A stretch of DNA of 64,000 nt from a bacterium (GCA_030431455.1 JAUIJE010000001.1:842357-906356); one strand, 5' to 3'. Counted from the first letter of the stretch, positions 1 through 11,547 are shown. The notes: generated by a model from the letters alone, not told the origin. Numbers and translations: made by a program.

Positions 1-1
1 C

Positions 2-1489
2 GACGAGGTCGAGTGGGTCCGGCGCGACAAGTTCATCCCCCACGTGCGCAAAGACCCGCACACCCGGCGCAACGACGAGGGGCTGCGCGCGGTGCCCACC
101 GCAGACGGCTGGATTTCGTGCGTCGTCGGGGGCGGCACCGTGCACATGGGCGGTTACTTTTTGCGGGCCGCGCCCGAGGACGCGGTTCAGGCCACGCGAT
201 TTCAAACGGTCCAGGCCGCGACCGCCGAAGACTGGCCCTTCGCCTACGACGCCTTGACGCGATTTTACGACCAAGCCGAACAGGAGCTCGGCGTGAGTGG
301 CGCACCCTCGGGCAAAGACCCCGCGATTGTGTCGCACGAGGTCGCGGGCCTGGTCGACGCCGCGGCCAAGACGGTGGGCGTCTCGAGCGCGCCCACCCCG
401 CGCGCGATTTTGACCGTGCCGCGCCCCGACGAGGACCGCGCGGCCTGCGCCTACCACGCGCTGTGCGGCAGCTATGGCTGTCCCAACGACGCCAAGGGCG
501 CGATGGGGCCCACGTACATCCGCCGGGCCGAACGCACGGGCAAGCTCATCCTCTGGACCGAAGCGATGGCCACGCGCCTGGTCAAGGGGGACAAGGGCCG
601 CATCGAGGGTGTGGTGGTCAAGCGCAAAGGCCAGGGCGAGACCACGGTCAAAGCCAAGGTGGTGGTGCTCGCCGCGGGGGCGATCGAGTCCGCGCGCCTG
701 TTGCTGCTGTCCGGCCCGGGCCTGACCACGTCGACGCAGGTGGGCAAAAACCTCTGGTTTTCGTTGTTCACCGAGGTCGTGGGCCGGCTGCCCCGCGCGG
801 CGTTCGCCGAGAAGGTCCCGGCCCTGATGGCGGGCAGCCCGTTCCTCAACCGCACGGTGATGGCCCACGGGGCGATGTCGGACAAAGACCAGGCCGCCCA
901 CCGGCTGGACCGTGCAGGTTCATTGCATTTTGGGTTTGTGCACGACAACCCCATTCACCGGGCCGAGCGCGCCGCGGTGGACGGGGGCTTTGTCTTCGGG
1001 AGCAAACTCAAAGAACGCCTGCATACACATTTTCGCGAAGGCCGCCACATCGTGGTCGAGGGCTTTGGCGAGGCGGTGCCGCACAAAGGCAGTTACATTG
1101 ACCTCGATCCCCGGGTCAAGGATCGCCACGGGCTCAAGGCCGCGCGCATCACCCATTTTCACCACCCCCGGGACCAGCGCGTGGCCCAGGTCATGCGCGA
1201 GACCTCGCAAAAGGTGCTCACCGAGATGGGCTGCACCGAGGTCAAGACCACCGTGGGCCTGGGCGAGACCACCTCGCTGCAGGGCGGCACCTGTCGCATG
1301 GGAAAAGGCCCCGAGACCGCGGTGGTCGACGAGACCGGCCAGGTGTTCGGCACCACCAACCTCTACGTGACCTGCGGGGGCGCGCTCCCGAGCAGCCTCA
1401 ACGTGCCGCCCACCTTGACCATCATCGCCAACGCCCTGCGCGTGGCCGAGGGCATCGCCAAAGCCCGCACCCGCCCGGCCAAACCCTGA
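2..1489 (+). CDS. GMC-family FAD oxidoreductase, 3' part (5' end outside window)
   Basis: The reading frame is open from base 2, so the start and the FAD-binding Rossmann motif lie upstream of the window. About 495 residues are visible. GMC hallmarks are a glycine-rich stretch, GGGTVHMGGYFLR, and a C-terminal GMC_oxred_C domain with GGTCRMGKGP, VVDETGQVFGTTNLYV and PTLTIIANALRVAEGI. The family oxidises alcohols, sugars or sterols with FAD; the substrate cannot be told. Oddly, the usual catalytic His of the H-x-x-G-T element is Leu here (LQGGT), and the Asn of NPTLTI is Pro (PPTLTI), so the active site is atypical by eye. Codon use is like the neighbours. The convergent glutaredoxin gene follows after 13 bp. 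The family call is firm; activity and substrate are open. Confidence 0.85.
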   Translation, partial: DEVEWVRRDKFIPHVRKDPHTRRNDEGLRAVPTADGWISCVVGGGTVHMGGYFLRAAPEDAVQATRFQTVQAATAEDWPFAYDALTRFYDQAEQELGVSGAPSGKDPAIVSHEVAGLVDAAAKTVGVSSAPTPRAILTVPRPDEDRAACAYHALCGSYGCPNDAKGAMGPTYIRRAERTGKLILWTEAMATRLVKGDKGRIEGVVVKRKGQGETTVKAKVVVLAAGAIESARLLLLSGPGLTTSTQVGKNLWFSLFTEVVGRLPRAAFAEKVPALMAGSPFLNRTVMAHGAMSDKDQAAHRLDRAGSLHFGFVHDNPIHRAERAAVDGGFVFGSKLKERLHTHFREGRHIVVEGFGEAVPHKGSYIDLDPRVKDRHGLKAARITHFHHPRDQRVAQVMRETSQKVLTEMGCTEVKTTVGLGETTSLQGGTCRMGKGPETAVVDETGQVFGTTNLYVTCGGALPSSLNVPPTLTIIANALRVAEGIAKARTRPAKP

Positions 1490-1502
1490 CCGCCCCGCCC
1501 GG

Positions 1503-1757
1503 CTACCGCCCCAGGCGGGCGTCGAGCTCGCCCTTGCGCAACAGGTGCTCGAGGTCGGAGCACCCACCGATGCTCTCGTCGCCGAAGAAAATCTGCGGCA
1601 CCGTGCGCTGGCCGGTCTTTTCGCGCAGCCAGGCCCGGGTCTCGAAATCCCCGTCGACGTCCACCTCCTCAAACGGCACGTCGTGCTGGGCGAGCAGATG
1701 CTTGGCCCGATGACAAAAACCGCACCACGGGGTGGTGTAAATCTTCACCGACTTCAT
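1503..1757 (-). CDS. glutaredoxin (GrxC-type)
   Basis: An 84-residue protein, the usual length for a small dithiol glutaredoxin. It begins MKSVKIYTTPWCGFC, so the redox pair is Cys12-Cys15 in a CGFC site instead of the common CPYC. TVPQIFFGDESIGGCSDL is the cis-Pro and GG glutathione-binding segment. It should reduce disulfides or glutathionylated proteins in the cytoplasm using glutathione. The frame stays open upstream to 1862, but the ATG at 1757 matches the family N-terminus exactly and was chosen. It is convergent with the GMC gene and divergent from the gene at 1865. Confidence 0.9.
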   Translation of the reverse strand: MKSVKIYTTPWCGFCHRAKHLLAQHDVPFEEVDVDGDFETRAWLREKTGQRTVPQIFFGDESIGGCSDLEHLLRKGELDARLGR

Positions 1758-1864
1758 GCCGCATGTTCGCGACTCGGACCCGGGGGCGCAAGGGCGCCCG
1801 ACGGGGGGATGCTTTTGGAGCGAGACAGGGTAGGAGAGGGTATACGTTGCCCCAAAGGACACCC

Positions 1865-3016
1865 ATGAGCGCTCGCCCCATCTCCCGCATCACCTTCGTG
1901 CTCAAAGGCGAAGACGGCCGGCCGCACCCCGTGGCCGAGGCCCTGTGCGATGCGATGGCGATGGCGCTCGAGGCGCGCGGGGTCCGGGTCTGCCGGCACA
2001 CGTTGGGCGCGCCCCCCGAGGGCGCCCTGCGCGCCGATGTCGCGATTTGGTTGCCGGACGCGGCCGAGGCCACCGGGGGCCTGGTCGCGCGGGAGGCGTT
2101 CGCCCGGACCCACGTGCTGCTCGCGCTGGACGTCAAGGACGCGCGCGACAATGCCACAGGATTCGACGCGATCTGGGCCCCGCACGAGAGCATGGTGGGG
2201 CCCCTGCAAGACGCGGTCGAGCGCACCCGGGGCGCGTTTGTGCCCGACGTGATCCCGGCGCGGCTGCCGGCCCTGTTGCGCGACGAGCGCACCGCGGAAA
2301 AGGCCGCGCGTGGTCTCGGCAACAAGCCCGTGGTCATGCTCGACGTGCGCGAACAGTTCTGGCGCGACATCGAGCGCGTGGTGTTTCACCTGACCCTGGC
2401 GGAAAAGGGCCCGGTGTTTGTCATCGCCGCGCCCCACGACGACAAAGCCCGCGCCCGGGTGCGCGAGCTGTGTCAGCGCCACGCCCTCGACGCCTACCTC
2501 GCGTCCGGCCCGCAGGTGGTAAGCGCGTCGGCCCCCGCGGTCGACGTGTGGTTCGGCCGGCCCCGCGCGGTGGAGCTCTTGCTGCTCGCGGCCCACTCGG
2601 TGTGCACCGCGTGGCTCGCCTGCGACAGCACGCCCCCCGACCTGCTCTGCGAAAAGCTGCTCAGCCACGGCGCCATCGCCGGCGGCGAAGGGGTGCTCCA
2701 GCTGTCGGCCACCCTCGATCGGCTGCTCGGCGCGGCCCCCGCGGCGGTGGGCACGCTGTTCAAGGAGCATGTGGTGGGCGATGCCCGGGCCTTCGTCGAC
2801 ACCCTCGCCTCGGTCAAGCACCACGTGAGCCGGCCCCGCGGCAGCGCGGTGTGGGAACGCATCGGGCCCAAGGCCGACGGCACGGGCGAACGGGGCCCGG
2901 TCCACGCCAAACAAGAGCCGGCCAAGGACGCGGAGAAGGCCCGCGCCGACGCCATCGAGTCCGCGCTCTCCGCGCTCAAGGCGCGCTTGTCCGACGAGGG
3001 TGAAGAGGCCGCGTGA
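1865..3016 (+). CDS. conserved hypothetical protein, first gene of a three-gene unit
   Basis: A 383-residue soluble protein starting at ATG 1865 with AAAGGA 5 bases upstream; the longer frame from 1763 lacks such a site. I do not recognise the family. The layout (an N-terminal alpha/beta half with ITFVLKGEDGRPHPVAEAL, a middle PVVMLDVREQFW and a second alpha/beta half with PVFVIAAPHDD) could be two Rossmann-like halves, as in GT-B enzymes, but no diagnostic motif is seen. The last 60 residues are charged. It overlaps the next gene by GTGA, so it is translationally coupled to a PHP-type phosphatase and a membrane protein. That context suggests cell-envelope or polysaccharide work; this is inference only. 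Confidence 0.7.
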   Translation: MSARPISRITFVLKGEDGRPHPVAEALCDAMAMALEARGVRVCRHTLGAPPEGALRADVAIWLPDAAEATGGLVAREAFARTHVLLALDVKDARDNATGFDAIWAPHESMVGPLQDAVERTRGAFVPDVIPARLPALLRDERTAEKAARGLGNKPVVMLDVREQFWRDIERVVFHLTLAEKGPVFVIAAPHDDKARARVRELCQRHALDAYLASGPQVVSASAPAVDVWFGRPRAVELLLLAAHSVCTAWLACDSTPPDLLCEKLLSHGAIAGGEGVLQLSATLDRLLGAAPAAVGTLFKEHVVGDARAFVDTLASVKHHVSRPRGSAVWERIGPKADGTGERGPVHAKQEPAKDAEKARADAIESALSALKARLSDEGEEAA

Positions 3017-3747
3017 TCGACCTGCACTGCCATTTGTGTTTTGCCTGCGACGACGGGCCGCACGACGCCGCCGAGGCCCGTGACCTCGCCCAGGCGTTGA
3101 GCGACGCCGGCGTCACCGAGGTTGCCTGCACCCCCCACGTGCGGTCGGACAAAGGCTGGATGAACACCCAAAAAGAGCAGCCCGGCCTCCACCAGGCCCT
3201 GCACGACATGCTCGACGACGCCCAGAGCCCGCTCACGGTGCACCGCGGGGCCGAGCACTACCTCGACGAGGTCCTGATGGCGGGGCCGTTCGACGAGGTG
3301 TGCGTGCCCTATGCACAGTCCAAGACCATCCTCCTCGAGCTGCCCTACCACGGGGCCCCGCCGCACTTCATGGACCAGTTGTTCGCTCTGCGCCGGGCCG
3401 GCTATCACCTGTTGCTCGCCCACCTCGAGCGGTTCCCCTATGTGGTCGACGACGAGGACGCCCTGTCGCGCATCGTGGACAGCGGCTACCTCATCCAGGT
3501 CAACCTCGGGTCGCTCAGCGGGGGCTACACCCGCGCGCACAAAAAGGCCGCCCGCAAACTGATCGAGCGCGGCCTGGTCCACGTCGCGGCCGGCGACTGT
3601 CACCGGGCCAAAGACGTGACCAAGTTTTTGCAGAAGGGGCGCAAGGTGCTCGAAAAAATGGTCGGCGAAGACGGCGCCCAGCGCCTGCTCGTCGACAACC
3701 CGCGCAAAATCCTCGCCGGCAAGGCCCCCCACGAGATCGCCGCGTGA
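3013..3747 (+). CDS. PHP-domain phosphatase, CpsB/CapC (YwqE) type
   Basis: 244 residues with the PHP metal-binding series in order: MIDLHCHLCFACDDGP at the N-terminus, CTPHV near residue 40, ILLELPY, LLLAHLERFPYV and the C-terminal GDCHRAKD. This arrangement is that of manganese-dependent tyrosine phosphatases CpsB, CapC and YwqE, which dephosphorylate the BY-kinases controlling capsule and exopolysaccharide export. No BY-kinase or polysaccharide cluster is visible nearby, so the substrate is unknown. The GTG start overlaps the stop of the preceding gene and its own TGA overlaps the next GTG, so the three genes are coupled. Confidence 0.85.
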   Translation: MIDLHCHLCFACDDGPHDAAEARDLAQALSDAGVTEVACTPHVRSDKGWMNTQKEQPGLHQALHDMLDDAQSPLTVHRGAEHYLDEVLMAGPFDEVCVPYAQSKTILLELPYHGAPPHFMDQLFALRRAGYHLLLAHLERFPYVVDDEDALSRIVDSGYLIQVNLGSLSGGYTRAHKKAARKLIERGLVHVAAGDCHRAKDVTKFLQKGRKVLEKMVGEDGAQRLLVDNPRKILAGKAPHEIAA

Positions 3748-4796
3748 GCGCCCCCAAGAACCAAACGCGCTCGCGCGCCCTGTCCCTCGTCGTGGCGCTC
3801 GTCATCGGCGCGCTGTGTTTGGTGTTCGCGGTGCGCAACGTCGACCTCGACAAGACCGGCGCGGCCCTGGCCAACATCTCCGCCGGGGGCATCGCCGGAT
3901 ACCTCGGTCTCATCATCCTGATGTTCATCGTGCGCAGCTGGCGCTGGGCGATCCAGGTCGAGGGCCTGAGCGGCGAACGCCCCAAGCCCGTCGACGCGCT
4001 CGCCATCTGTGCGGTGGCCTTCGCCGCGGTGTTTTTGTTGCCGTTCCGGCTCGGCGAGTTCGTGCGGCCGTTTTTGTCCGAGCGCAAGGGCTACATGACC
4101 ATGTCCGCGGGCCTGGCCAACTCCTTGGTCGAGCGCATCACCGACGGGCTCATCACCACCGCGTGTTTCGCCGGGGTGCTGTTTGCGCTCCGCGACCAAG
4201 GCCTGCCCGACGTGGTGCAGAGCGCGGCCATCGGCGGCTTTGTCCTGTTCGGCGGCGCCACCGCCGCGTCGGTGGTCGCGCTCATCTGGCAGGACGCGTC
4301 ATTGCAGTTCTGGCGGCGGGCGCTTTTCTTTTTGCCCGAGACGGTGCGCGAGGCCTTGGTGGGCCTGCTCGCGGCCTTCATCGAGGGCCTGAAGTGTTTC
4401 CGCAGCGTGTCCGCGGGCCTTCTGTACGTCGTCCTGTCGCTCGCGTTTTGGGCCATCAACGGCGTGGCCTTGTACGTGTTGCTCGTGGACTTGGCCCCCG
4501 GGTTCACCCTCGTGGGGGCCTACTTCACCATCTGTTTTATGGTCATCGCGGTGATGATCCCGGCGCCGCCCGGCAACGTGGGCAACTTCCACTACTTCAC
4601 CAAGCTCGCGCTCACCCTCGTCGGGGTCTCGGCGGAGACGGGGCTGGCGGGGGCGGTGGCCGCCCACGCGCTGCAGATCGTGGCGTTGGTCCTGTGGGCG
4701 GGCCTGTTCGTCGTGACCGGCCGGGTCTCGCTCAAGAGCGTCCGGGACGCGACCCTGGCCGGTGCCGACGACGCTCAGGACGTCGGGAAGAGTTGA
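3744..4796 (+). CDS. UPF0104 / LPG_synthase_TM family integral membrane protein
   Basis: A 350-residue polytopic inner-membrane protein with about eight hydrophobic segments. It is of the lysylphosphatidylglycerol-synthase transmembrane (UPF0104) family, judged from FLLPFRLGEFVRPFLSER, ANSLVERITDGL and the late MIPAPPGNVGNFHYF segment. The soluble aminoacyl-transferase domain of MprF is absent, so it is a stand-alone transmembrane unit. Such proteins are linked to lipid flipping or lipid modification and are often near glycosyltransferases. The GTG start overlaps the upstream stop (GTGA). Its 3' end overlaps the convergent small gene by 22 bp. Confidence 0.85.
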   Translation: MSAPKNQTRSRALSLVVALVIGALCLVFAVRNVDLDKTGAALANISAGGIAGYLGLIILMFIVRSWRWAIQVEGLSGERPKPVDALAICAVAFAAVFLLPFRLGEFVRPFLSERKGYMTMSAGLANSLVERITDGLITTACFAGVLFALRDQGLPDVVQSAAIGGFVLFGGATAASVVALIWQDASLQFWRRALFFLPETVREALVGLLAAFIEGLKCFRSVSAGLLYVVLSLAFWAINGVALYVLLVDLAPGFTLVGAYFTICFMVIAVMIPAPPGNVGNFHYFTKLALTLVGVSAETGLAGAVAAHALQIVALVLWAGLFVVTGRVSLKSVRDATLAGADDAQDVGKS

Positions 4797-4915
4797 TCGA
4801 GCAGCCGATCGATTTCCTTTTCGTCTTTGAGCGCCTTTTCCATGTCCCGGTAGAACGCGTCCTCCATCGGGGAGAAGTGGTCGTCGACGAAGCGGTGTTT
4901 CTTGCTGGGGGCCAT
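4775..4915 (-). CDS. small acidic protein of unknown function (46 aa)
   Basis: A 46-residue ORF starting MAPSKKHRFVDDHFSP and ending LLDQLFPTS. The start is fixed by a very strong Shine-Dalgarno, AAGGAGG, 5 bases before the ATG at 4915. It is rich in Asp, Glu and Lys and is predicted by eye to be helical. No family is recognised. It is antisense to, and overlaps, the last 22 bp of the UPF0104 gene. The strong ribosome-binding site is the main support for its being real. Confidence 0.6.
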   Translation of the reverse strand: MAPSKKHRFVDDHFSPMEDAFYRDMEKALKDEKEIDRLLDQLFPTS

Positions 4916-5253
4916 GTGTCCTCCTTTTGGGCCAGGGGGCTCCAGGTTCGGGCGGCGGGCCCCCGATGGCCAGTTTTTGGCCTCGCGCCGGGGCAGTCGC
5001 GAGAAAAGCATTAAAGATTAACGGCTTACGCGCGGTGGCGGGCCGGCGCACCCGGGCCTTGGTTTGGTCGTTTACAACCCCCCGTCCGGTTGTTACGTCT
5101 CTCTCACTTGCTCCTACATCCCATGTGCAGCGGGGAGGGGCGAGCCGGCGTGCCCGGAGACTTCGCACAACCGCGAATGCTCAGTGGGGTCGCTCGGGGT
5201 TCCTGAAAGGGGGCTTCGAGAGGCGGCGCTGGCATCAGTGCTGCGAGGTGACG
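4916..5253. other. intergenic region upstream of the rimP-nusA-infB operon
   Basis: About 340 bp between the divergently read small gene and rimP. It is less GC-rich than the genes around 5008-5025. It contains a 6-bp inverted repeat, acaacc at 5074-5079 with ggttgt at 5088-5093, which could be an operator or a leader hairpin. The promoter of the translation-factor operon must lie here, but I cannot name a convincing -35/-10 pair. Confidence 0.5.
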
Positions 5254-5877
5254 ATGGGGCACGACACAGACACATTGGAGCCCTTCTTGGTGCCCTTCAT
5301 CGGGGTGGCGGAAGACGTGCGCGCGATCGCCGAGCCGGTGGTCGTCGACGAAGGATGTGAGCTTGTGTTCTTTCAGCTGGTGCGCGGTCCCCGGCGCACC
5401 AAGGTTCGTTTTTTCATCGACACCCTCGGGTCCCATGGCGAAAAAGACGACGCCCACGTCGGCATCGCGGACCTGGAGCGGGTCAACCGGCGCCTGTCCG
5501 ACGTGCTCGACGTCGAAGACCAACACCGCGGGCTGTTCAAGGGCGCGTGGGACCTCGAGGTCTCGAGCCCCGGGGTCGACCGGCCCCTGGCCAAGCGTTC
5601 GCATTTTCAGCACGCGGTGGACAAGAAGGTCCAGATCAAGCTCCAGCGCGCGCAGGCCGGCAAGCGCACCCACACCGCCCGGCTCACCGCTGCCGGCGAC
5701 GACGCCATCGAGCTGTTCCTCGACGGGGAGGAGCCGCTGACGGTTTCATTCGACAACATCGAGTCCGCCCACGTCGTGTTCGAGTTCGAGCCGGCGGGGA
5801 AAAAGAAAAAGGCATCCGAAAAGCGCGGCAAGAAGGCCGCGAATCCGAAATCGACATCAAAGGCCCGGGCGCGCTGA
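5254..5877 (+). CDS. rimP: ribosome maturation factor RimP
   Basis: 207 residues from ATG 5254 (GAGGTG just upstream). The body matches Rim[46 protein letters not shown] and the signature [19 protein letters not shown]. RimP assists 30S subunit maturation. The C-terminal 40 residues are an unusual Lys/Ala-rich tail ([13 protein letters not shown]) beyond the normal 150-170-residue domain, probably an RNA-binding extension. First gene of the rimP-nusA-ylxR-infB-rbfA-glmM operon; nusA starts 46 bp downstream. Confidence 0.93.
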   Translation: MGHDTDTLEPFLVPFIGVAEDVRAIAEPVVVDEGCELVFFQLVRGPRRTKVRFFIDTLGSHGEKDDAHVGIADLERVNRRLSDVLDVEDQHRGLFKGAWDLEVSSPGVDRPLAKRSHFQHAVDKKVQIKLQRAQAGKRTHTARLTAAGDDAIELFLDGEEPLTVSFDNIESAHVVFEFEPAGKKKKASEKRGKKAANPKSTSKARAR

Positions 5878-5923
5878 GCGTCCACAACCACCCCGCAGGG
5901 GAACCTTCCGAGAGGAGGACGAC

Positions 5924-7639
<1,716 letters not shown>

Positions 7640-7665
7640 CCGCGGGTGTTGTCGAGGAGGCTCCC

Positions 7666-8361
7666 CTGAGAAAGCGACGCAAAGGACACGGCAAACGCGG
7701 AGCGGCGCTCGGTCACACCGAGCCGATGCGGAGCTGTGTGGCGTGTCGCCAAAGCGCGCCACCTCGGGGGCTGTTGCGTTTTGTGCGGGGGCTCGACGGG
7801 GCGGTGGCGCTCGACGTGCGCGGCCGCCTCGACGGGCGCGGCGCGTACACCTGTGCCCAGCCCGGGTGCCTGCGGCGGGCGCGCGAAAAGGGCGCGTTCG
7901 GTCATGCGTTCGCCGCGCCGGTGGTGTTCGACGATGGGTTCGTCGAGCGGGTGCCGTCGGTGCTGCGCGACGAGATCGTGCGGGGGCTGGCCTTGCACCG
8001 GCGCGCGGGGCGGGCGGTGTACGGGCGCGACCGCGTGCTGGAGGCCGCGCCCCAGTTGTCGCTGCTGGTGCTGGCCGAGGACGGCGCGGCCAACACCCGA
8101 CGTGACATTTTGGAAAAAGCCGCGGGGTTGGCCGTGCACCAAGGCCCCGCCAAAGCTACGTTGGGCCACGTGTTTGGCCGTGAAGCGGTGGCGGTCGTCG
8201 GGGTGATGGACCTCGGGGGCGCCACCGCGCGGCTGCGCGACGACTTGTCGCGCTACGGGCATTTTTCGGCGTCAACGGGCGCCCCCGTCGCGGGCGGAGC
8301 GCCTTGCGACGAGAACAAAGAGGGCGTAGAAGCGCCCAAGGAAAGCGTGGTCACGCAATAG
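7666..8361 (+). CDS. ylxR: YlxR (DUF448) RNA-binding protein with C-terminal L7Ae-like domain
   Basis: Two-domain protein. The YlxR part carries MRSCVACRQSAPPRGLLRFV and the GRGAYTC signature. It is followed by an L7Ae/L30e-like segment (about residues 110-190, LSLLVLAEDGAANTRRDILEKA). The first ATG in frame is at 7726 and has no ribosome-binding site. A GAGGAGG ends at 7660, exactly 5 bases before an in-frame CTG at 7666. Starting there adds the basic leader RKRRKGHGKRGAALGHTEP, which fits an RNA-binding protein. I therefore prefer the CTG start, though it is unproven. YlxR proteins modulate RNase P and transcription in some bacteria. The gene lies between nusA and infB as usual. Confidence 0.85.
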   Translation: MRKRRKGHGKRGAALGHTEPMRSCVACRQSAPPRGLLRFVRGLDGAVALDVRGRLDGRGAYTCAQPGCLRRAREKGAFGHAFAAPVVFDDGFVERVPSVLRDEIVRGLALHRRAGRAVYGRDRVLEAAPQLSLLVLAEDGAANTRRDILEKAAGLAVHQGPAKATLGHVFGREAVAVVGVMDLGGATARLRDDLSRYGHFSASTGAPVAGGAPCDENKEGVEAPKESVVTQ

Positions 8362-8392
8362 CGAAAGCGGTTGCGACACGCAGGAGGACACC

Positions 8393-11170
8393 GTGCGCGT
8401 TCACGAGTTGGCCAAAAAGCTGGGGATGCCCAACAAAGAGCTCATCGAGAAGCTCAACGAGGGCGGTATCGAGGTCAAGACCCACAGCAGCGGGGTCGAT
8501 GAGGCGGCGGCGATGAAAGTGCTCGGTGTAACCAAAAAGGCCGAGTCGGCCCCCAAGAAGAAACCGCGCACGGTCGTGCGACGGCGGCGCTCGGGCAAGG
8601 ACGACGACGATTCCAACGACACCAACGACGAGGCCAGCGCGGCCGACGCGGACGGTGGCGACGACGGCGCGGCGGTGACCGCGTCCAGCGAGCCGGAGCC
8701 CACCGCGGCCCCCGAAGCCGCGGCGCTGGCCGCCGAGGAGGCCGCCCCCGCCGCGGCCGCCCCCGCGGAGGAAGCGCCCGCGCCCGCCGCTCCCGCCGAG
8801 GAGCCGGCTGCGGCTGCGGCCGCCGCTCCGGCCGAGGCCCCCGCGGCCGCCGCCGCCCCGGCGGAAGCCCCCGCGGCCGCCGCCGACAAGCCGGCCGCCG
8901 AGGCGAAGAAGGCCGAGGCCGAAGGCGGCGAAGCCAGCGGTGGCGAGGACGACAAAGGGCCGTCCAACGTCGTGCGCGTCATCGACGCCGAAGCGATCAA
9001 GAGCCGGCTGCGGGCCGAGGGGCGCTCCTTCGACAAGAAGCCGCGCCGCACGTTCTCCCGGGTGCGCGAAATCCGCGTGGTCAACGACCGCTTCGGCGCG
9101 GGCCCGCAGATGATCGACGTGACCGGCCAGACCGGTCGCGGCGGTGGCGGCGGCGGCGGTGGTGGCGGTGGTCCCGGCGGGGCCGGCGGCCGTCGCTCGG
9201 GCAACACCCACCGCAAAGAAGGGTTCCGCGATCGCCGCGAGGCGCGTGGCCGCGAAATGTGGGTCAACCCGGGCCGCAAAAAGAAGTCGGGCAAAAAGGG
9301 CAAAGGCACCGAGATCACGCAAGCCGCCGCGCACAAGCGCGTCATCGAGCTCGCCGACGTCATCTCCGTGGCCGACCTCGCCCACAAGATGTCGATCAAG
9401 GCCGGGCAGGTGATCTCCAAGCTCATGCAAATGGGCATGATGGTCACCGTCAACCAGACCCTCGACTACGAGACCGCGGCGATCGTCGCGCAAGAGTTCT
9501 CCTTCGAAGTGAAGAACGTCTCGTTCGACGAGACCGACATCCTCGACGCGCAGGACGACAACGGGGAAGAGCACGCCAAGCCGCGCGCGCCGGTGGTCAC
9601 CGTCATGGGCCACGTCGACCACGGCAAGACCAGCCTGCTCGACCACATCCGCAAGGCCAACGTGGTCAGCGGCGAGGCCGGGGGCATCACCCAGCACATC
9701 GGCGCGTACTCGGTGAAGACGGCCAAGGGCCAAATCACCTTCCTCGATACCCCGGGCCACGCGGCGTTCACCGCGATGCGGGCCCGCGGCGCCGAGGTCA
9801 CGGACATCGTGATCCTGGTGGTCGCGGCCGACGACGGGGTCATGCCCCAGACCAAAGAGGCCATCGACCACGCCAAGGCCGCGAAGGTGCCGATCGTGGT
9901 CGCGATCAACAAGATCGACAAGCCCGGCGCCAAGCCCGAGCGGGTGATGCAAGAGCTCACCGAGCACGGCCTGGTCAGCGAAGAGTGGGGCGGCGACACC
10001 ATGATGGTGCAGGTCTCGGCGCTCAAGGGCACCAACATCGACGGGTTGCTCGAGGCGGTGCTGCTCCAGGCCGAGGTCGGCGAGCTGAAGGCCGACCCCA
10101 CCGGCCAAGCCAAGGGCACCGTCGTCGAGGCCCAGCTCGACAAGGGCCGTGGTCCGGTGGCCACGGTGCTGATCACCCAAGGCACGCTCAAAGCCGGCGA
10201 GTACATGGTCGCGGGGGAGCACGCGGGCCGGGTGCGCGCGATGTACGACTCCGCGGGCAAGAAGCTCAAGCAGGCGGGGCCGTCCATGCCCGTCCAGGTC
10301 CTTGGCTTGTCCGGGGTCCCCGACGCGGGCGATCGTTTCGACGCCGTGAGCGACGACAAGACCGCCAAGCAGGTGGCCGAGCACCGCTCCCAAAAGAACC
10401 GCGAAGAGCAACGGATGAAAGAGTCCCGCGTCTCTCTCGACGACTTCCTCAACAAGAAGAAGGGCGACGAGGAAGTGCAGGAGCTTCGTCTGGTGGTCAA
10501 GGCCGACGTGGGTGGTTCGCTCGAGGCGCTGTCCCAGTCCCTGGAGAACCTCACCACCCGCAAGGTGCGCATTAACATTGTGCGCTCGGGGGTGGGCACC
10601 ATCACCGAGACCGACGTGAACCTCGCGTTGGCGTCCCAAGCGATCGTCATCGGGTTCAACACCAAGCCGGACGCCAAAGCCGCCGCGGTGGCCCAACACG
10701 AGAAGGTCGACATCCGGACCTACCGGGTCATCTACGAGTGCCTCGACGAGGTCCGCGCGGCGATGGCCGGGCTGTTGGCGCCCAGGCTCGAGGAGCGTTA
10801 CGCGGGCACCGCCGAGGTCCGGCAGCTGTTCCGCGTGCCCAAGCTTGGCACCATTGCGGGCTCCTACGTCACCGACGGCAAAATGGTGCGCGCGGGCAAG
10901 GTGCGGGTCAAGCGCGGCGACGAGGTGCTGTTCGACGGGGAGTTCGCGTCGCTCAAGCGCTTCAAGGACGACGTCCGCGAAGTGGCCTCCGGCTACGAGT
11001 GCGGCATCGGCATCCAGGGCTTCAACAAGCTCGAGGAGGGGGACCTCATCGAGTGCTACGAGGTCGAGGAAGTGCGCGCCGAGCTCGACGAGGCGTTGGT
11101 CAACCTCAAGGACGAGACCCCCCCGGGGGGCTCGGACTCCGGGGCCACCGAAGCCGGCGCCCCGGCGTAA
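8393..11170 (+). CDS. infB: translation initiation factor IF-2
   Basis: 925 residues from GTG 8393, with AGGAGG 5 bases upstream. Order: IF2_N (1-52, [20 protein letters not shown]), a long low-complexity linker (about 60-300) of Ala/Pro/Glu blocks and a poly-Gly run near 246-258, and a second IF2_N-like domain (about 307-370). The GTPase domain follows with GHVDHGKT (about 405), DTPGHAAF and NKIDKPG, then IF2 domains II-IV. It delivers fMet-tRNA to the 30S subunit and promotes subunit joining. Only 6 bp separate it from rbfA. Confidence 0.97.
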   Translation: MRVHELAKKLGMPNKELIEKLNEGGIEVKTHSSGVDEAAAMKVLGVTKKAESAPKKKPRTVVRRRRSGKDDDDSNDTNDEASAADADGGDDGAAVTASSEPEPTAAPEAAALAAEEAAPAAAAPAEEAPAPAAPAEEPAAAAAAAPAEAPAAAAAPAEAPAAAADKPAAEAKKAEAEGGEASGGEDDKGPSNVVRVIDAEAIKSRLRAEGRSFDKKPRRTFSRVREIRVVNDRFGAGPQMIDVTGQTGRGGGGGGGGGGGPGGAGGRRSGNTHRKEGFRDRREARGREMWVNPGRKKKSGKKGKGTEITQAAAHKRVIELADVISVADLAHKMSIKAGQVISKLMQMGMMVTVNQTLDYETAAIVAQEFSFEVKNVSFDETDILDAQDDNGEEHAKPRAPVVTVMGHVDHGKTSLLDHIRKANVVSGEAGGITQHIGAYSVKTAKGQITFLDTPGHAAFTAMRARGAEVTDIVILVVAADDGVMPQTKEAIDHAKAAKVPIVVAINKIDKPGAKPERVMQELTEHGLVSEEWGGDTMMVQVSALKGTNIDGLLEAVLLQAEVGELKADPTGQAKGTVVEAQLDKGRGPVATVLITQGTLKAGEYMVAGEHAGRVRAMYDSAGKKLKQAGPSMPVQVLGLSGVPDAGDRFDAVSDDKTAKQVAEHRSQKNREEQRMKESRVSLDDFLNKKKGDEEVQELRLVVKADVGGSLEALSQSLENLTTRKVRINIVRSGVGTITETDVNLALASQAIVIGFNTKPDAKAAAVAQHEKVDIRTYRVIYECLDEVRAAMAGLLAPRLEERYAGTAEVRQLFRVPKLGTIAGSYVTDGKMVRAGKVRVKRGDEVLFDGEFASLKRFKDDVREVASGYECGIGIQGFNKLEEGDLIECYEVEEVRAELDEALVNLKDETPPGGSDSGATEAGAPA

Positions 11171-11176
11171 GCCACG

Positions 11177-11547
11177 ATGTCGTCGTTTCGCAAAAAGCGG
11201 GTGGCCGACGAGATCCGCAAGGTGCTCTCCGAGCGGATCGTGCGCGGCTTGAAGGACCCGTTGCCGGGCTTTGTCACCATCCGTGAGGTCGAGGTGAACA
11301 CCGACTTCACCCGGGCCAAGGTGTTCTTCTCGGTGTTCGGCAGCGACGAGGACAAACAAGGCGCGCTCGACGTGCTCACCGACCACCAAAAGAGCCTGCG
11401 CAGCGAGGTGGGCAAAAAGGTCCGGCTGCGCAACACCCCCGAGCTTGTGTTTGTGCTCGACGAGAGCGGCGAGCGCGCGGCCCGGATTCACCAGCTGCTG
11501 GACGCGGCCGGGGCGGGCGAGGGCACCGACAACCCAGGAGAGGACGC

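Noticed and set aside
1763..1864. N-terminal extension of the gene at 1865
   Set aside because: No ribosome-binding site, basic non-conserved composition, and it overlaps the promoter region of the divergent glutaredoxin.
8351..11491. 1046-aa minus-strand ORF over infB and rbfA
   Set aside because: Antisense to a certain IF-2 gene; composition is not protein-like.
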